Origin: Imperialibacter sp964351395
GTDB lineage: Bacteria; Bacteroidota; Bacteroidia; Cytophagales; Cyclobacteriaceae
Direction of reading: 5' to 3'
Length of the DNA stretch: 64,000 nucleotides
Assembly (NCBI GenBank): GCA_964351395.1
Contig: CAYGOF010000003.1
Location: forward strand, 124,001 to 188,000
Shown here one piece after another: positions 9,312 to 20,162 of this stretch. Below the pieces are notes generated by a model. It worked only from the letters and a program-made list of their open reading frames with translations. It searched no databases and was not told the origin of the DNA. Position numbers and translations under genes: made by a program. The stretch's first letter is position 1. Every line of letters begins with the position of its first letter.

Positions 9312-12300
9312 ATGAAAAACCTAATAGCTATGAATAGATTAAGAAACCTGTGTATCGTCGCTTGTTTAGCGCTTCCAGCCTTTGCTTCGGCTCAAAACAA
9401 CCAATTCAATGAAGTGATCCCTCGAACGCCAAACGCAGGGTCGTTAGGGAAATATGGAGATATTCCAGTAAGCCACCACACAGGTGTTCCAAACATCTCC
9501 ATCCCAATATATACTATTAAAGAAGGGCCGCTCTCCCTGCCGATAAGCTTATCATATCATAGCTCTGGCATAAAGGTAGATGAGGTTGCCTCCTGGGTTG
9601 GGTTAGGGTGGAGTCTGAATGCAGGTGGGATGATTTCCAGAACTGTCATTGGAGGGCCAGATGAAGGCGGAGCGGGAAGCGGTTCTGGCAGTACCGAGCG
9701 AGTCGGCTGGGGCTGGTATAAAAACGGAGGGATACCTCCAGAGTTGCTTGACCCAAGCTTATGTGATAGCCACTACGCCAATCCAAATCAAGGTGTCATA
9801 TGGAATGATAATCCATATCCTTATCCGTGTAAAAACTACTCAATGGAAGCGGCAACCGGTGTTAGCGACACCGAACCCGACCTTTTTACTTTCAATTTCC
9901 CTGAAGGCTCAGGTAAGTTTATCTTCGATAAAAACGGCAAAGCCCACACCATTCCATGGGAGGACTTCCATATTGAACCAATCAATGAAAATCTCTCCGA
10001 CCAAGATCCTGCGAATGACAAATACTTTGTTGGCTGGAAAATCATAGCCCCTAACGGCACTCGATATTATTTTGGGGGATTAAGCGCTACTGAAAAATCG
10101 TACACATTTGTAAATGGTTCTGGAAACTACACACCTCTGTACAATAAAACTACATCGTGGTTTTTAAACAAAATAGAATCAGCAAACGGCAAGCACTACA
10201 TAGAATTCGAATATGAGCCAGAGCTCTATTCTTATAGTAACCGATCTGGACACTCAATATCAATTGTTCCTATAAACAACTCGATCAACGGCCTCCCAAA
10301 CTTAGCATCAACTATCCTATCAAAACAGGCTGTAACTGGTGTAAGGCTATCAAAAATCACTACTAGTTCAGGAACTGTCACTCTCGACTTTAATGAATCA
10401 ACTAACCAAAGAGAAGATTTGGACGACCCACCAGGCGGCGGGAACAAGGACACAAAAGCACTGGCTAACATTTCAATTTCATCGCCTTCGGGCTACTGCA
10501 AAATATTTACGCTGAACACTGACTATTTTGAAAGTGAGCCTGATAATAGTTCTTCACCGACAATTGGGTATGGAAATAACAGCAGTGACCAGAAAAGATT
10601 AAAGCTTATATCCGTTCAAGAGACTTCATGCAATTCAATTGCAGTAATACCACCCTATATCTTCACCTACAATGAGACTGTTTCCATGGCTAGGAGATAT
10701 TCGCTGGCTATGGACTATTGGGGTTACTACAATGGCCAAATATATAATGCGGGGTTGATCCCTGACCATATTCAGCGGTCAGGGGCTACCGACATCAATG
10801 GAGGCTCGCTTAGAGACCCAAACTCCACCAAAATGAAGGCATGGATTCTAGAAAAAATTGACTATCCAACGGGAGGTAATGTTCAATTTGACTACGAGGT
10901 GCATAAATATAGTAACAATACTAAGATTGCTGGCGGCTTAAGAATAAAAACCATCACTAAAGAATTCCAAAGCTCCGCCCCAGTGGTCACAAATTATCAG
11001 TACGAGGATGCCGCTCTCTACACAAAAGATCCATACAGTAGTGTAACAGCCTTCTTCAAAACGTCAACATCCAGCAATCAGAGTTTGAGCTATTTTCTTG
11101 CTGTGGGAGGAAACAATACTTTGGGTTTTGAAGACCTTGTCATCGGAACACCTAGATCTCCGGTGTACAGCACACAAGGTTACCACATCGGCTATGGCAT
11201 TGTTAAAGAACTTAGAGCAGATGGCTCCTACACTCAATACAATTACGATCATAATGTCATTCCATACCATGGCACTTTTCCAGAAGTGCCCGCCAGCAAC
11301 CCATTTGGCAAGGGTGAATTAAAAAAATCGAGCCAAATCGATGTCGGAGAAAATGAAATAGCCTACACGGCTTACCAACTTGACTTTAACTATGGGCAAG
11401 GGGCTGAAATTACAGTCGAGGCCATGAAAGGCGCAGCCATAATGGCCTACCAGTACGATGCCCAAAACAACCTTGTTCCTGAATTGGAATATGCAGCATT
11501 CCAATCATATGAAATAACTGCCAAGCGCGAACGGTTATTAAGTAAAATCGACTTCCAGGACGGATTAACTTTAACAACTACCTACGGGTACGATGCAACC
11601 AATAAACATAATAATCCAACAACGATTACGGTAACCGACAGCCACGGAAAAACCATCGTAACCGAAAATACCTATCCAAGCGACGCCGGCTCCGGCGCAC
11701 CCAACGCCATGTTTGATCCAGCCAACACCTATTACAGAAATATGTTAGGGGTAGTAGTTGACTCCAAACAAAAGGTAAATGGAACAATACTGGCACAGAC
11801 CCACAACAATTACACATTCAATTCAACCGAAAACTTGCTTCAGTTGACTTCATCAAGAACCTACCCAACAGGAAGCAGTGATTACGTCGACAGCTATTTC
11901 ACCTACAACTATCAGGACAATATAAGTGTAGTGCAAAAGGAAAACGATTTAAAAACCTCCTACCTATGGGGCTATGGTGGTGCCTACCCAATAGCACAGG
12001 TACAAAATGCAGACAGTAAGGATGTTTTCCACACAAGCTTCGAAGATGGACAAGGAAATAGCTCAGATGGCGACAGTAAAACAGGCAGAAAAAGCAAGAC
12101 AGATGGTTTCTCGACAGTACTGGGCAACCTTACTAGCGGCACTTATATACTTTCCTATTGGCAAAAAACAGGGGGTAATTGGGTGCCAGTTACCCAGGAA
12201 GTACAAGTGACTGGCGTATATACCATCTCACTGTATGATCAGGTAGACGAAGTTCGGCTTTGTCCTGCTTCTTCTCAAATCACAACATATACTTACGACC

Positions 12301-12440
12301 CTGGCTTTGGAATTTCGTCGGTAACCGACCCGAACAACATTACCACCTACTACGAATACGATGATCTGGGAAGGCTTAAAGCCCTGAAAGACCACGAAGG
12401 CAATGTGTTGAAAATGTACGCTTACAAATACAAAAACTAA
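9312..12440 (+). CDS. RHS/YD-repeat secreted protein, upstream partner of the RHS toxin (1042 aa)
   Basis: A signal peptide ends in ASAQ. The first third has the conserved beginning of Bacteroidota RHS-like proteins (LSLPISLSYHSSGIKVDEVA, then WVGLGWSLNAGGMISR). YD-type repeats follow (YQYDAQN, TTYGYDA, TYTYDPGFG) and the C-terminus reads YYEYDDLGRLKALKDHEGN. It has no RHS-core DPxG motif and no toxin tip, so it probably supplies part of the shell or a presenting partner rather than a toxin. It lies 6 bp before the large RHS gene, strongly suggesting cotranscription. A second in-frame ATG at 9330 could also start it. The secretion route cannot be told. Confidence 0.85.
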   Translation: MKNLIAMNRLRNLCIVACLALPAFASAQNNQFNEVIPRTPNAGSLGKYGDIPVSHHTGVPNISIPIYTIKEGPLSLPISLSYHSSGIKVDEVASWVGLGWSLNAGGMISRTVIGGPDEGGAGSGSGSTERVGWGWYKNGGIPPELLDPSLCDSHYANPNQGVIWNDNPYPYPCKNYSMEAATGVSDTEPDLFTFNFPEGSGKFIFDKNGKAHTIPWEDFHIEPINENLSDQDPANDKYFVGWKIIAPNGTRYYFGGLSATEKSYTFVNGSGNYTPLYNKTTSWFLNKIESANGKHYIEFEYEPELYSYSNRSGHSISIVPINNSINGLPNLASTILSKQAVTGVRLSKITTSSGTVTLDFNESTNQREDLDDPPGGGNKDTKALANISISSPSGYCKIFTLNTDYFESEPDNSSSPTIGYGNNSSDQKRLKLISVQETSCNSIAVIPPYIFTYNETVSMARRYSLAMDYWGYYNGQIYNAGLIPDHIQRSGATDINGGSLRDPNSTKMKAWILEKIDYPTGGNVQFDYEVHKYSNNTKIAGGLRIKTITKEFQSSAPVVTNYQYEDAALYTKDPYSSVTAFFKTSTSSNQSLSYFLAVGGNNTLGFEDLVIGTPRSPVYSTQGYHIGYGIVKELRADGSYTQYNYDHNVIPYHGTFPEVPASNPFGKGELKKSSQIDVGENEIAYTAYQLDFNYGQGAEITVEAMKGAAIMAYQYDAQNNLVPELEYAAFQSYEITAKRERLLSKIDFQDGLTLTTTYGYDATNKHNNPTTITVTDSHGKTIVTENTYPSDAGSGAPNAMFDPANTYYRNMLGVVVDSKQKVNGTILAQTHNNYTFNSTENLLQLTSSRTYPTGSSDYVDSYFTYNYQDNISVVQKENDLKTSYLWGYGGAYPIAQVQNADSKDVFHTSFEDGQGNSSDGDSKTGRKSKTDGFSTVLGNLTSGTYILSYWQKTGGNWVPVTQEVQVTGVYTISLYDQVDEVRLCPASSQITTYTYDPGFGISSVTDPNNITTYYEYDDLGRLKALKDHEGNVLKMYAYKYKN

Positions 12441-12446
12441 CCAGCC

Positions 12447-15400
12447 ATGAGAAAGGTAAACCTATTGAAGTCGAGAATGTTCCTGCTCATAGCGGGGATC
12501 CTATTTAGCCTTGCTCTTATCTCAAAGGCTAATGCCCAATGCGCTGGCTACTATTTTTCCGGAGCTACCCAGGTGTGCCCGGGGGAGGCTGTTAACTACT
12601 TTGTAAGTAATGGAAATACCTCAGGGTGCTCAATTGTGAGTGTTGATGGAGGTGGAACAATCAGCGGCTCCACGGTCACCTGGGGATCAGTGTCGGGAAA
12701 TTACGAAGTTGAATTTCAATGTAGTTGTGGTATTGCCTACGGTACTGTGACTGTACTTCCAACCACTTTGAGTGGTGGAACCGTAACTGACGCTACTATT
12801 TGCGAAGGTGAAACAAATGTTTCGTTGACTCTTAATAACAACAGCCCCTTTATAACTGGATGGCAGGAGAAGTTCCCTTCTGAAAGCTGGTCAGAGGCAG
12901 ATCACATAGATTTCACTGGAAGTGTTTTAACAGAGGGCTACATCGACAAAACTACTACCAAAAACTACCGAGCTATCATCGACAACCAGTGTACAGCTGA
13001 AGTCTACTCGTCGCCTGGTACTGTAACTGTAACGCCTTTACCAACTGTTGAGCCTCTGGGAAATCTCCACCTTTGCCCAGGTGTGCCTAAAGTTTTTACA
13101 GCCACGTCTTACATTTCAAGCCTGCCTGCCACATCTTCTGTTACCTTCCAAATGTATACAGTATACCCGAATGGTTCCCTCGGTCCTTGGATAGAGAACG
13201 CACCTACCACTCTAAACCCAACTGGCAATGTTTACACAGCTAGCTTCAGTTCAAGCTCAGTCACTTATGAAGGGACTTACGCATTTAGAGCCGTATTAGA
13301 CGGGTGCGCTGGCCCCTTTACCAACGCCAGCTATTCAGTAAATACGCCGGGGTCGCCAGGGGAAACACTATTCTATTTCAATGGATTTTCGTCAGGCCCC
13401 GCCAACTCAATAAATGTTTGTGATGGAGAATCATTTACGGTCAATACTTCAGGGCCTAATTATGGGGATGTAAAATGGTATGGCCCTGGTCTTGACGCAA
13501 ATAACCCACCGACAGGGTCACAGCGCACCATTTCGCCACCAAATGGGCCCGGAACAAAGATTTATACAGTTACAGGAATTTTTAAACATGAATGTGGAAA
13601 TGAATACCCGTTAAGTACCGATTTTACCGTTTATCAAACGTCTCCCTCTGCTTCGATCTCAAATTCCAATCTGCATTTTTGTAATGATGATGCAGGGACG
13701 CTGAACCTATCAATTACTCCTCAACCAACTAGTGTGGTGTCCTATCAGTGGTATGTCGATGGGATTTTGTCGGGAACCTCTTCAACTTATCCAATAACGT
13801 CTTTATCACCTGCCCGGCATAACATATATGCAACAGTGACTGCTAGCTACTCAAACAGCTGTATCGGTAATGTGGTTCTCACCACTGAAACAAAAGAAGT
13901 GATTGTTAGCCCCAAGCCACCTCAAATGCTTCCGGGTACCCCCACTTTCACTTTTTGTGCCGGAGATCCATTGTCAATAAACGTATCTGGTGATATCCCA
14001 GGTGTAGATAACAGCGTTGTATTTCATTTACTCAACAGTTCACTACAAGTAGTCAGTACCGACAATAGCCCAAATAACCCAACAGGCAGCGTATATCAGG
14101 CTACTTTGGTTCCTACGTCGGCCGGTCTTCATTACGTCAGGGCTGTTGTCGACGGCATCTGCCAGGGCAGTGACGAGCCAATCAATATTGTCGTAACCTC
14201 ACCAGGGCCTGTGCCTGGAGTGCTATTCTATTTCAATGGCTTTGGCTCGCCGGCCACAAGCATCACTATATGTGAGGGGGAATCGGTAGACGTAAATATC
14301 TCTGGCCCTACCAGTAGCGCTACTTGGATAGGTTCTGACGGTTATAGCTTTTCCGGCAGCAGTACTACCATTACACCAGTCGGCACTGGGACAAAATTAT
14401 ATACCATAAGCGGCCAGTTCATAGACAATTGCGGCAACTTACACCCAATAAGTTCATCATTCGACATTGTGGTCAATGCAGCTCCGACCGTTTCAATTGA
14501 AAATACTGACCTGAGCTTCTGCATGAATGAAACGCTTCCTCCGGTTGCTTTGTATCTCACCTCGGGAGGTACAGACGTTTCATATCGATGGAACGTCAAT
14601 AATATTTGGTCGTCTGAAACGGGATCATCTTTTCCTCTAGCGACGCTGAGTGCAGGGTCTTACTCCATTTATGCTGAAGTGACTGCAAGCTATGACTTTT
14701 TGTGTAACTCGGAGCAAATATTACTTTCCCCAGCGAAGACATTTGTGCTTACCCCTGTTACAGTATCCGGTACCGCTGCGCCATCCGCCTACGTTCTATG
14801 TGGCAATCCCGGCAGCACAACCATAAATTTAACTGTCACTGGCCAAACAGGCAAGGTGAAATATTGGGAGTATCAATTTAAAGATGGTGCGGAGGCTACC
14901 TATGGAAACACTTGGGATTGTGTCCAGGGAGATTGTAGTACATTCGGTGTAACAACTGATGTTAACTACCAAACTTTTGATGCACAACCAGGAAACGGGC
15001 AGGTGCGTTACTACAGATTTCGCGCCTTGGTTCAAAGTGGTACTGATTGCAATCCAATATGGACACCCCCAAGCACTGAATTGAGGGTTGACCCTCCATT
15101 AGATCCTTCGATGTCACTTTCTGGTGCTGCAGATCATTATGGTGTAGGATCTGGCGACCTAACAGTGCAGAACTTATCCGGAAATATCTCTGCATGGACC
15201 TATTCTGTACCAGCTAACCCAAATACCTGGCTTCCAATATCAAATTTACCCAATTCCGTTTTACTTAGTCAACAGGAGACGGTGTTGTCATATATCAATA
15301 TTGTGGAAGATGTAACTTTTAAGGTAGATGTAGATGCAGGCAACTGTGGTAGTGCATCCTTCGAGGCGCTCATAGATATATATCCAGAACCTGTTGTGGA

Positions 15401-18400
15401 CTTTTTCGGACAATTATCTATCCCATATGGGGGGTCGACAAGACTATATACATATGACGAATATGGTACTTTTCAATGGATTAAAGACGACATAGATATA
15501 CCTGGAGCCACTGAGTATGAGGTCACTATCAATGAGCCAGGGGAATATAGCATCAGAGTAACTACAACCAATGGAGAATCAAAGACAAGTGGAAGCAGGT
15601 CAATAAAGTCTTCCCTCGATGCACAATTCGAAGCCGTCAATTACATTCAGGAAATTACACTTCTGAAAGAAGGCATTACCACCTCAGCCAATCTGTACAA
15701 CCTCTACCCCGAAGAGATCAGCATGAACATGACGTACTTCGACGGACTAGGCCGAAATCTGCAAAGTGTAGGCATTGGTGCTTCTCCCGATGGGCAAGAC
15801 ATCATTACACCAGTTGAGTACGACGAATATGGCAGGGAAGTAAAAAGTTTCGTGCCTTATGTGCTCCCTCTAAGGGATGGGCGCTATAGACCAGAGGCAC
15901 TCAAGTCGTCCACTTCCGGGTTGTACGACGAAGGAGAACAATACGACTTCTTCCAGAGTGCCGCTGTCATCGACGGACAGGATGAAGAACGGCCATTTAC
16001 CGAAACCAGCTTCGAGCCCTCCCCTCTTAACAGACCTATTAGCAGTATGGGAGCAGGCCAAGACTGGTATCTCAATAACAAAGCAGTGACTTATGGCTAT
16101 CTCTCCAACACCCATGGATCAGCAGCGGGAGAAGAATATGTGATCAGCTGGGAGGTAAACAGTTCCGGAATGCCTGTACGGGCTGCTGCGCTAACTGGCT
16201 ACGTGGAAACCGGCGGATACTATGCCAGTGCACAGCTTTCTGTCAGCAGTATAAAAGATGAAGAAGGCAGGGAAGTGAGAGAGTATAAAGACAAACTTGG
16301 GCGGGTAATTCTCAAGAAAGTGCAGGCTGTTACTGGAACGCCCCAAACCTACACCTCAGCAAATTGGGCCCAAACCTACTATATCTACGACGACCTTGGC
16401 AACCTCCGCTACGTACTACAGCCTAACCTCTCCCAGCAGCTGCACAATGATGCAGACAATCCGACGCAAACAGAACTCAACGAGCTGGCTTTCCAGTACA
16501 CCTACGACGAGCGTCGTCGCATGATCACCAAACAAGTGCCAGGCGCCGGGCAAGTGTACATGATCTACGACAAACGAGATCGCCTGGTAATGACACAGGA
16601 CGCCGTGCAAAGGGGTAATTTCGAATGGATGTACACCAAATACGACCAGCTTAACAGGCCTATCATTACGGGAATTTACACCCATGGGTCGCTGGTTGAC
16701 CGCGCCACCATGGCAGGCAATATCAGCACCACCGCATTTAGCGAAAGCTACGATGGCACGGCAGCTACGTTCGGATACACTAACACCCTCTTCCCAACAA
16801 CAGGCACTAAAGTACTTACCGTTACTTACTACGACAATTACAACTTCCAGACCTTGATCAGTGGCAACGATGAAAATTTCGTGCCGGGTGAACTAACTGG
16901 ACAGGAAGCAGCCTTCGACAGAGTAACAGGCCAGGTAACCGGTTCTCAAACCAATATTCTGGGCACCACCTCCTACTTGTGGTCTGCCGCCTATTACGAT
17001 GATAGGTACCGCACCATACAATCGATTAGCCAAAACCACCTGGGCGGCTACGACAGGGCGACCAATGCCTACGACTTTGCGGGCAGAGTAACCGAAAGCC
17101 TCACCACCCACGTAAAGGGCCCCGCTACCACCACGGTGAAGCGGCGCTTTGCCTATGACCATGCAGGCAGGCTTACGAAAGTATGGCACAAAGTGGGCAC
17201 AGAGGACGAAGTACTCCTGGTGCACAATCTATATGACGAGCTGGGCCGCCTGAAGCGCAAGGCACTGTACGGTGCCAATGCCGATGCCGGTGGCGCTCCT
17301 TTCAAAAAAGGTGACAACCAGTATGGCTACGACATTGAGGTGAGCCAATACAAAAATGAAAAGAAGATTGTGGCCCGCAACAGTGTGAAGCTGCTACCCG
17401 GCTTCTCCTTCAAGGCAGAGAACGGAAAAACCCTCACAGTCAAAATAGACGATGAAGAAGTAAAAGCCGCTGCAGCCAAGCTCACTGCCAGCGGGTACCA
17501 GGCGGTGGACTATCGTTATAATATTCGAGGGTGGCTTGAGCGAATCAACAAAAGCAACCTCAGCCAGGAGGAATCAGGAGATCCAGTGGATTATTTCGGC
17601 ATGAATCTAGGGTATCAAAAGGCCCTAAGTGGCACAAACAATTCACCCACCTGGAATGGTAATATTTCGGCAACCCGGTGGAGTGTAAATCTGGGACTTG
17701 CTAAAAACAACCCCTACCTTATTCCTGAGTTTGACGAACGAGCGTATAAATATTCCTACGATGCCATGAACCGCCTCACGGCAGCTACACATAGGGTAAA
17801 AACCACTGTTTGGGGCGGTTCTGGTTCACTGCACGAAAATGGCATCACTTACGATCTGAATGGTAATATCAAAACACTTGTTCGCAAAAGTGCTTTCAAC
17901 GAGGGCATCGACAACCTGGCGTATACCTACAACACCGGCAACAAGCTCATGAAAGTGGCTGACTCCGATGATGCCACCAAAGGGTTTATTGACGGTGCCA
18001 ACAGTGGCGACGACTACGCCTACGACCCCAATGGCAACATGGTCCAGGATCTTAACAAGTCGATCAATAGTGGTGGCATAGTGTACAACCACCTCAATCT
18101 GCCCAGTGAGGTAAACAAAACAACCAACGAAAAGATAGAATACCTCTATGACGCCAGCGGCCGAAAACTGCAACAAAAAGTATACAACACCAGCAGCCAG
18201 CTGATTAAAACCACTGACTACGACGGAGAGTTTGTGTATGAAGGAAACTTGCAGTTTATCCTGCACGAAGAAGGGCGGTACCTGCCTAGTGGTGAGTATG
18301 AGTATTTCATCAAAGACCATCTGGGCAACAATCGAATGACCTTCACCACCCAGCCTGATTTTGATGACTATCTGGTTACTTACGAAAGCAGCACCGATGG

Positions 18401-19910
18401 CAATGCCTTTGACCCCAGCTATGCCGATGCCAATATTATGAGTGGCACCAACCACACACCTGGCGGCAACCATGCCCAGCGCTTAAGTGGTATGCTCGAA
18501 GATCCAAGCTACCCTGGAAAAAACCTCATGGTGGGTCTTGCCAAGAGCTTTCCCGTAGTGCCAGGCGACACCATCAATGTGGAAGTGCAGGCCATGTATG
18601 TGGGCAGCGAGGGCAGTGGATCTGATGTGGAAGACCTGTTGTTTTCAGGTATTGCCGCAGCCTTTGGGGTCAGTGCAGCGTCAACAGGCGATGGGAAAAT
18701 TCTTTACGATAACCTGGGCAACGTGAATGGGGAAACCTACTTTGCTAAAAATGGCGATGACAATGGCTCGGCACCGGATGCCTACCTTAATTATATTCTG
18801 TTCGACAAGGACTACGTTTTCTACGACCTGGGCTTTATACCTATATCCACAGCTGCTAACGCCACATGGGAGCGGCTTGCTGTCGATATTTTCCCCCGGC
18901 AACCAGGATTTGTTTATATTTACCTTAGCAATGAGAACGACAATATCATTGACGTGTTCTTTGACGACCTGAAAATTGACTACCACCACAGCCCGGTGGT
19001 GCAGGCAGATGATTACTACCCCTTCGGCCTCGCTTTTAACTCGTATCAATCAGGACTCAAGAATGACTATTTGTATAATGATGGCACTGAAAGAGTTGAT
19101 GAATTAGACCTTGATGTTGATTTTACCGCATTTAGGACTTATGATCCTCAAATTGGGAGATGGTGGCAGCCAGACTTAGTTTACAAATATCATGAGTCGC
19201 CTTATGCTTGGGTGACTAACAATCCTATCAGGTTTAATGATCCACTTGGCTTGGATACTTTGCAAGAGGTTGTTGTAACAGCTAAGAGGATTCCAAGTTC
19301 TAGCAATAATGCTCTTCTGTTTCCGCCTGCAAGCCCGCTACTGCAGCCGGTTGCGCCTCCTAAATCACTACCAGCCTCGCCTTTAGTTATAGGGCCTACG
19401 TTGCTTGCTGGGGCATTGACTGCGATTTTTGTGGCAATTCCAACGTCAATGGGAAAGGATGATGCTTGGACACAAGAGGATGGTGATGAGCTACAAAAGT
19501 TATTGAATAAAAAGTCTACGGGTCCATTATCTGATCAAGAAAAGCGAGATTTAGAGAGACTACTTGATAAAGCACAAAAATTCAGTACCGGGCCTTTTGC
19601 AAGTCAAATTGTATTGCGAAACACCATTTTGCAAAAATTTGCAGGACATATTTTCCGAAATGAACCCGGTCATTTTCCAAACGATACTGGGGCCAATAGG
19701 GCCTTGCTAGAAGATGTTGCAAACGATAGTAATGCCTATTTGGGTCCAGATAAATATGGCAACGATTGGCATGCTAGAACTCAGAAAGATGGTAGCCAAA
19801 TTTGGACGCAGACAAGGAACGGTTCCATTTTTAATGGAGGACGAAATGAAACCCCCAGGACTTACAATAGCGAAACGGGGCTATCGAGTCCAACAATACC
19901 AAGAAACTAA
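12447..19910 (+). CDS. RHS polymorphic toxin with C-terminal effector CT1 (2487 aa)
   Basis: A signal peptide is followed by about 1,000 residues of cysteine-containing Ig/PKD-like domains. Two blocks about 286 residues apart are paralogous (LFYFNGF near 304 and 590). From about residue 1056 comes the Bacteroidota RHS N-terminal region (YIQEITLLKEGITTSANLYN), then many YD repeats. The core begins YYPFGLAFNSYQSGLK near residue 2191 and ends DPLGLD at 2265-2270. The CT of about 217 residues starts TLQEVVVTAKR and ends with a compact domain rich in H, D, N, R and W (GHIFRNEPGHF, DTGANR, LGPDKYGNDWHA). It recalls small RNase toxin domains, but I cannot assign a family. Base composition turns AT-rich just after YYPFGLAF, marking a shuffling point. 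The immunity gene follows after 6 bp. Confidence 0.92.
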   Translation: MRKVNLLKSRMFLLIAGILFSLALISKANAQCAGYYFSGATQVCPGEAVNYFVSNGNTSGCSIVSVDGGGTISGSTVTWGSVSGNYEVEFQCSCGIAYGTVTVLPTTLSGGTVTDATICEGETNVSLTLNNNSPFITGWQEKFPSESWSEADHIDFTGSVLTEGYIDKTTTKNYRAIIDNQCTAEVYSSPGTVTVTPLPTVEPLGNLHLCPGVPKVFTATSYISSLPATSSVTFQMYTVYPNGSLGPWIENAPTTLNPTGNVYTASFSSSSVTYEGTYAFRAVLDGCAGPFTNASYSVNTPGSPGETLFYFNGFSSGPANSINVCDGESFTVNTSGPNYGDVKWYGPGLDANNPPTGSQRTISPPNGPGTKIYTVTGIFKHECGNEYPLSTDFTVYQTSPSASISNSNLHFCNDDAGTLNLSITPQPTSVVSYQWYVDGILSGTSSTYPITSLSPARHNIYATVTASYSNSCIGNVVLTTETKEVIVSPKPPQMLPGTPTFTFCAGDPLSINVSGDIPGVDNSVVFHLLNSSLQVVSTDNSPNNPTGSVYQATLVPTSAGLHYVRAVVDGICQGSDEPINIVVTSPGPVPGVLFYFNGFGSPATSITICEGESVDVNISGPTSSATWIGSDGYSFSGSSTTITPVGTGTKLYTISGQFIDNCGNLHPISSSFDIVVNAAPTVSIENTDLSFCMNETLPPVALYLTSGGTDVSYRWNVNNIWSSETGSSFPLATLSAGSYSIYAEVTASYDFLCNSEQILLSPAKTFVLTPVTVSGTAAPSAYVLCGNPGSTTINLTVTGQTGKVKYWEYQFKDGAEATYGNTWDCVQGDCSTFGVTTDVNYQTFDAQPGNGQVRYYRFRALVQSGTDCNPIWTPPSTELRVDPPLDPSMSLSGAADHYGVGSGDLTVQNLSGNISAWTYSVPANPNTWLPISNLPNSVLLSQQETVLSYINIVEDVTFKVDVDAGNCGSASFEALIDIYPEPVVDFFGQLSIPYGGSTRLYTYDEYGTFQWIKDDIDIPGATEYEVTINEPGEYSIRVTTTNGESKTSGSRSIKSSLDAQFEAVNYIQEITLLKEGITTSANLYNLYPEEISMNMTYFDGLGRNLQSVGIGASPDGQDIITPVEYDEYGREVKSFVPYVLPLRDGRYRPEALKSSTSGLYDEGEQYDFFQSAAVIDGQDEERPFTETSFEPSPLNRPISSMGAGQDWYLNNKAVTYGYLSNTHGSAAGEEYVISWEVNSSGMPVRAAALTGYVETGGYYASAQLSVSSIKDEEGREVREYKDKLGRVILKKVQAVTGTPQTYTSANWAQTYYIYDDLGNLRYVLQPNLSQQLHNDADNPTQTELNELAFQYTYDERRRMITKQVPGAGQVYMIYDKRDRLVMTQDAVQRGNFEWMYTKYDQLNRPIITGIYTHGSLVDRATMAGNISTTAFSESYDGTAATFGYTNTLFPTTGTKVLTVTYYDNYNFQTLISGNDENFVPGELTGQEAAFDRVTGQVTGSQTNILGTTSYLWSAAYYDDRYRTIQSISQNHLGGYDRATNAYDFAGRVTESLTTHVKGPATTTVKRRFAYDHAGRLTKVWHKVGTEDEVLLVHNLYDELGRLKRKALYGANADAGGAPFKKGDNQYGYDIEVSQYKNEKKIVARNSVKLLPGFSFKAENGKTLTVKIDDEEVKAAAAKLTASGYQAVDYRYNIRGWLERINKSNLSQEESGDPVDYFGMNLGYQKALSGTNNSPTWNGNISATRWSVNLGLAKNNPYLIPEFDERAYKYSYDAMNRLTAATHRVKTTVWGGSGSLHENGITYDLNGNIKTLVRKSAFNEGIDNLAYTYNTGNKLMKVADSDDATKGFIDGANSGDDYAYDPNGNMVQDLNKSINSGGIVYNHLNLPSEVNKTTNEKIEYLYDASGRKLQQKVYNTSSQLIKTTDYDGEFVYEGNLQFILHEEGRYLPSGEYEYFIKDHLGNNRMTFTTQPDFDDYLVTYESSTDGNAFDPSYADANIMSGTNHTPGGNHAQRLSGMLEDPSYPGKNLMVGLAKSFPVVPGDTINVEVQAMYVGSEGSGSDVEDLLFSGIAAAFGVSAASTGDGKILYDNLGNVNGETYFAKNGDDNGSAPDAYLNYILFDKDYVFYDLGFIPISTAANATWERLAVDIFPRQPGFVYIYLSNENDNIIDVFFDDLKIDYHHSPVVQADDYYPFGLAFNSYQSGLKNDYLYNDGTERVDELDLDVDFTAFRTYDPQIGRWWQPDLVYKYHESPYAWVTNNPIRFNDPLGLDTLQEVVVTAKRIPSSSNNALLFPPASPLLQPVAPPKSLPASPLVIGPTLLAGALTAIFVAIPTSMGKDDAWTQEDGDELQKLLNKKSTGPLSDQEKRDLERLLDKAQKFSTGPFASQIVLRNTILQKFAGHIFRNEPGHFPNDTGANRALLEDVANDSNAYLGPDKYGNDWHARTQKDGSQIWTQTRNGSIFNGGRNETPRTYNSETGLSSPTIPRN

Positions 19911-19916
19911 AATCTT

Positions 19917-20114
19917 ATGGAAGACAAACTAACAATTAAAGAATCTTACTTGGCAATGATTATGTTCTTAGAGAACCTATATGAACTCACAAAGTCGGAT
20001 GATATAGGTAGCATTTTGGGATCAATGCAACTTATGGCGGATGGAGGGACAATGGATCCTGCATACTGGAATGATTGGATAAAGGCTGTAAATAAAATAA
20101 AGAAAAGCTCTTAG
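19917..20114 (+). CDS. Probable immunity protein to CT1 (65 aa)
   Basis: A small cytoplasmic-type protein, 6 bp downstream of the RHS toxin and on the same strand, which is the standard place for the cognate immunity gene. The sequence (LTIKESYLAMIMFLENLYEL, then SILGSMQLMADGGTMDPAYW) looks like a family of short proteins often found beside polymorphic toxins; this recognition is from memory. No signal peptide is present, which suits a toxin acting in the cytoplasm. A terminator follows at once, closing the toxin-immunity unit. An identical copy is at 27249. Confidence 0.75.
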   Translation: MEDKLTIKESYLAMIMFLENLYELTKSDDIGSILGSMQLMADGGTMDPAYWNDWIKAVNKIKKSS

Positions 20115-20132
20115 TAACGATCACTTAGACGA

Positions 20133-20162
20133 AAAGCCCTTGCCTCACGGTAAGGGCTTTTT
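20133..20162. terminator. Bidirectional terminator between immunity and SNase genes
   Basis: A 12-bp stem with one G.T pair (20133-20144 with 20149-20160) and a TCAC loop has a T run on the right and an A run on the left. It can therefore end both the rightward RHS-immunity transcript and the leftward SNase transcript, whose stop codon begins at 20161. Confidence 0.85.

Noticed and set aside
17826..18473. Long minus-strand frame inside the RHS gene
   Set aside because: Antisense shadow of the YD-repeat region; no ribosome site and low-complexity hydrophobic product.
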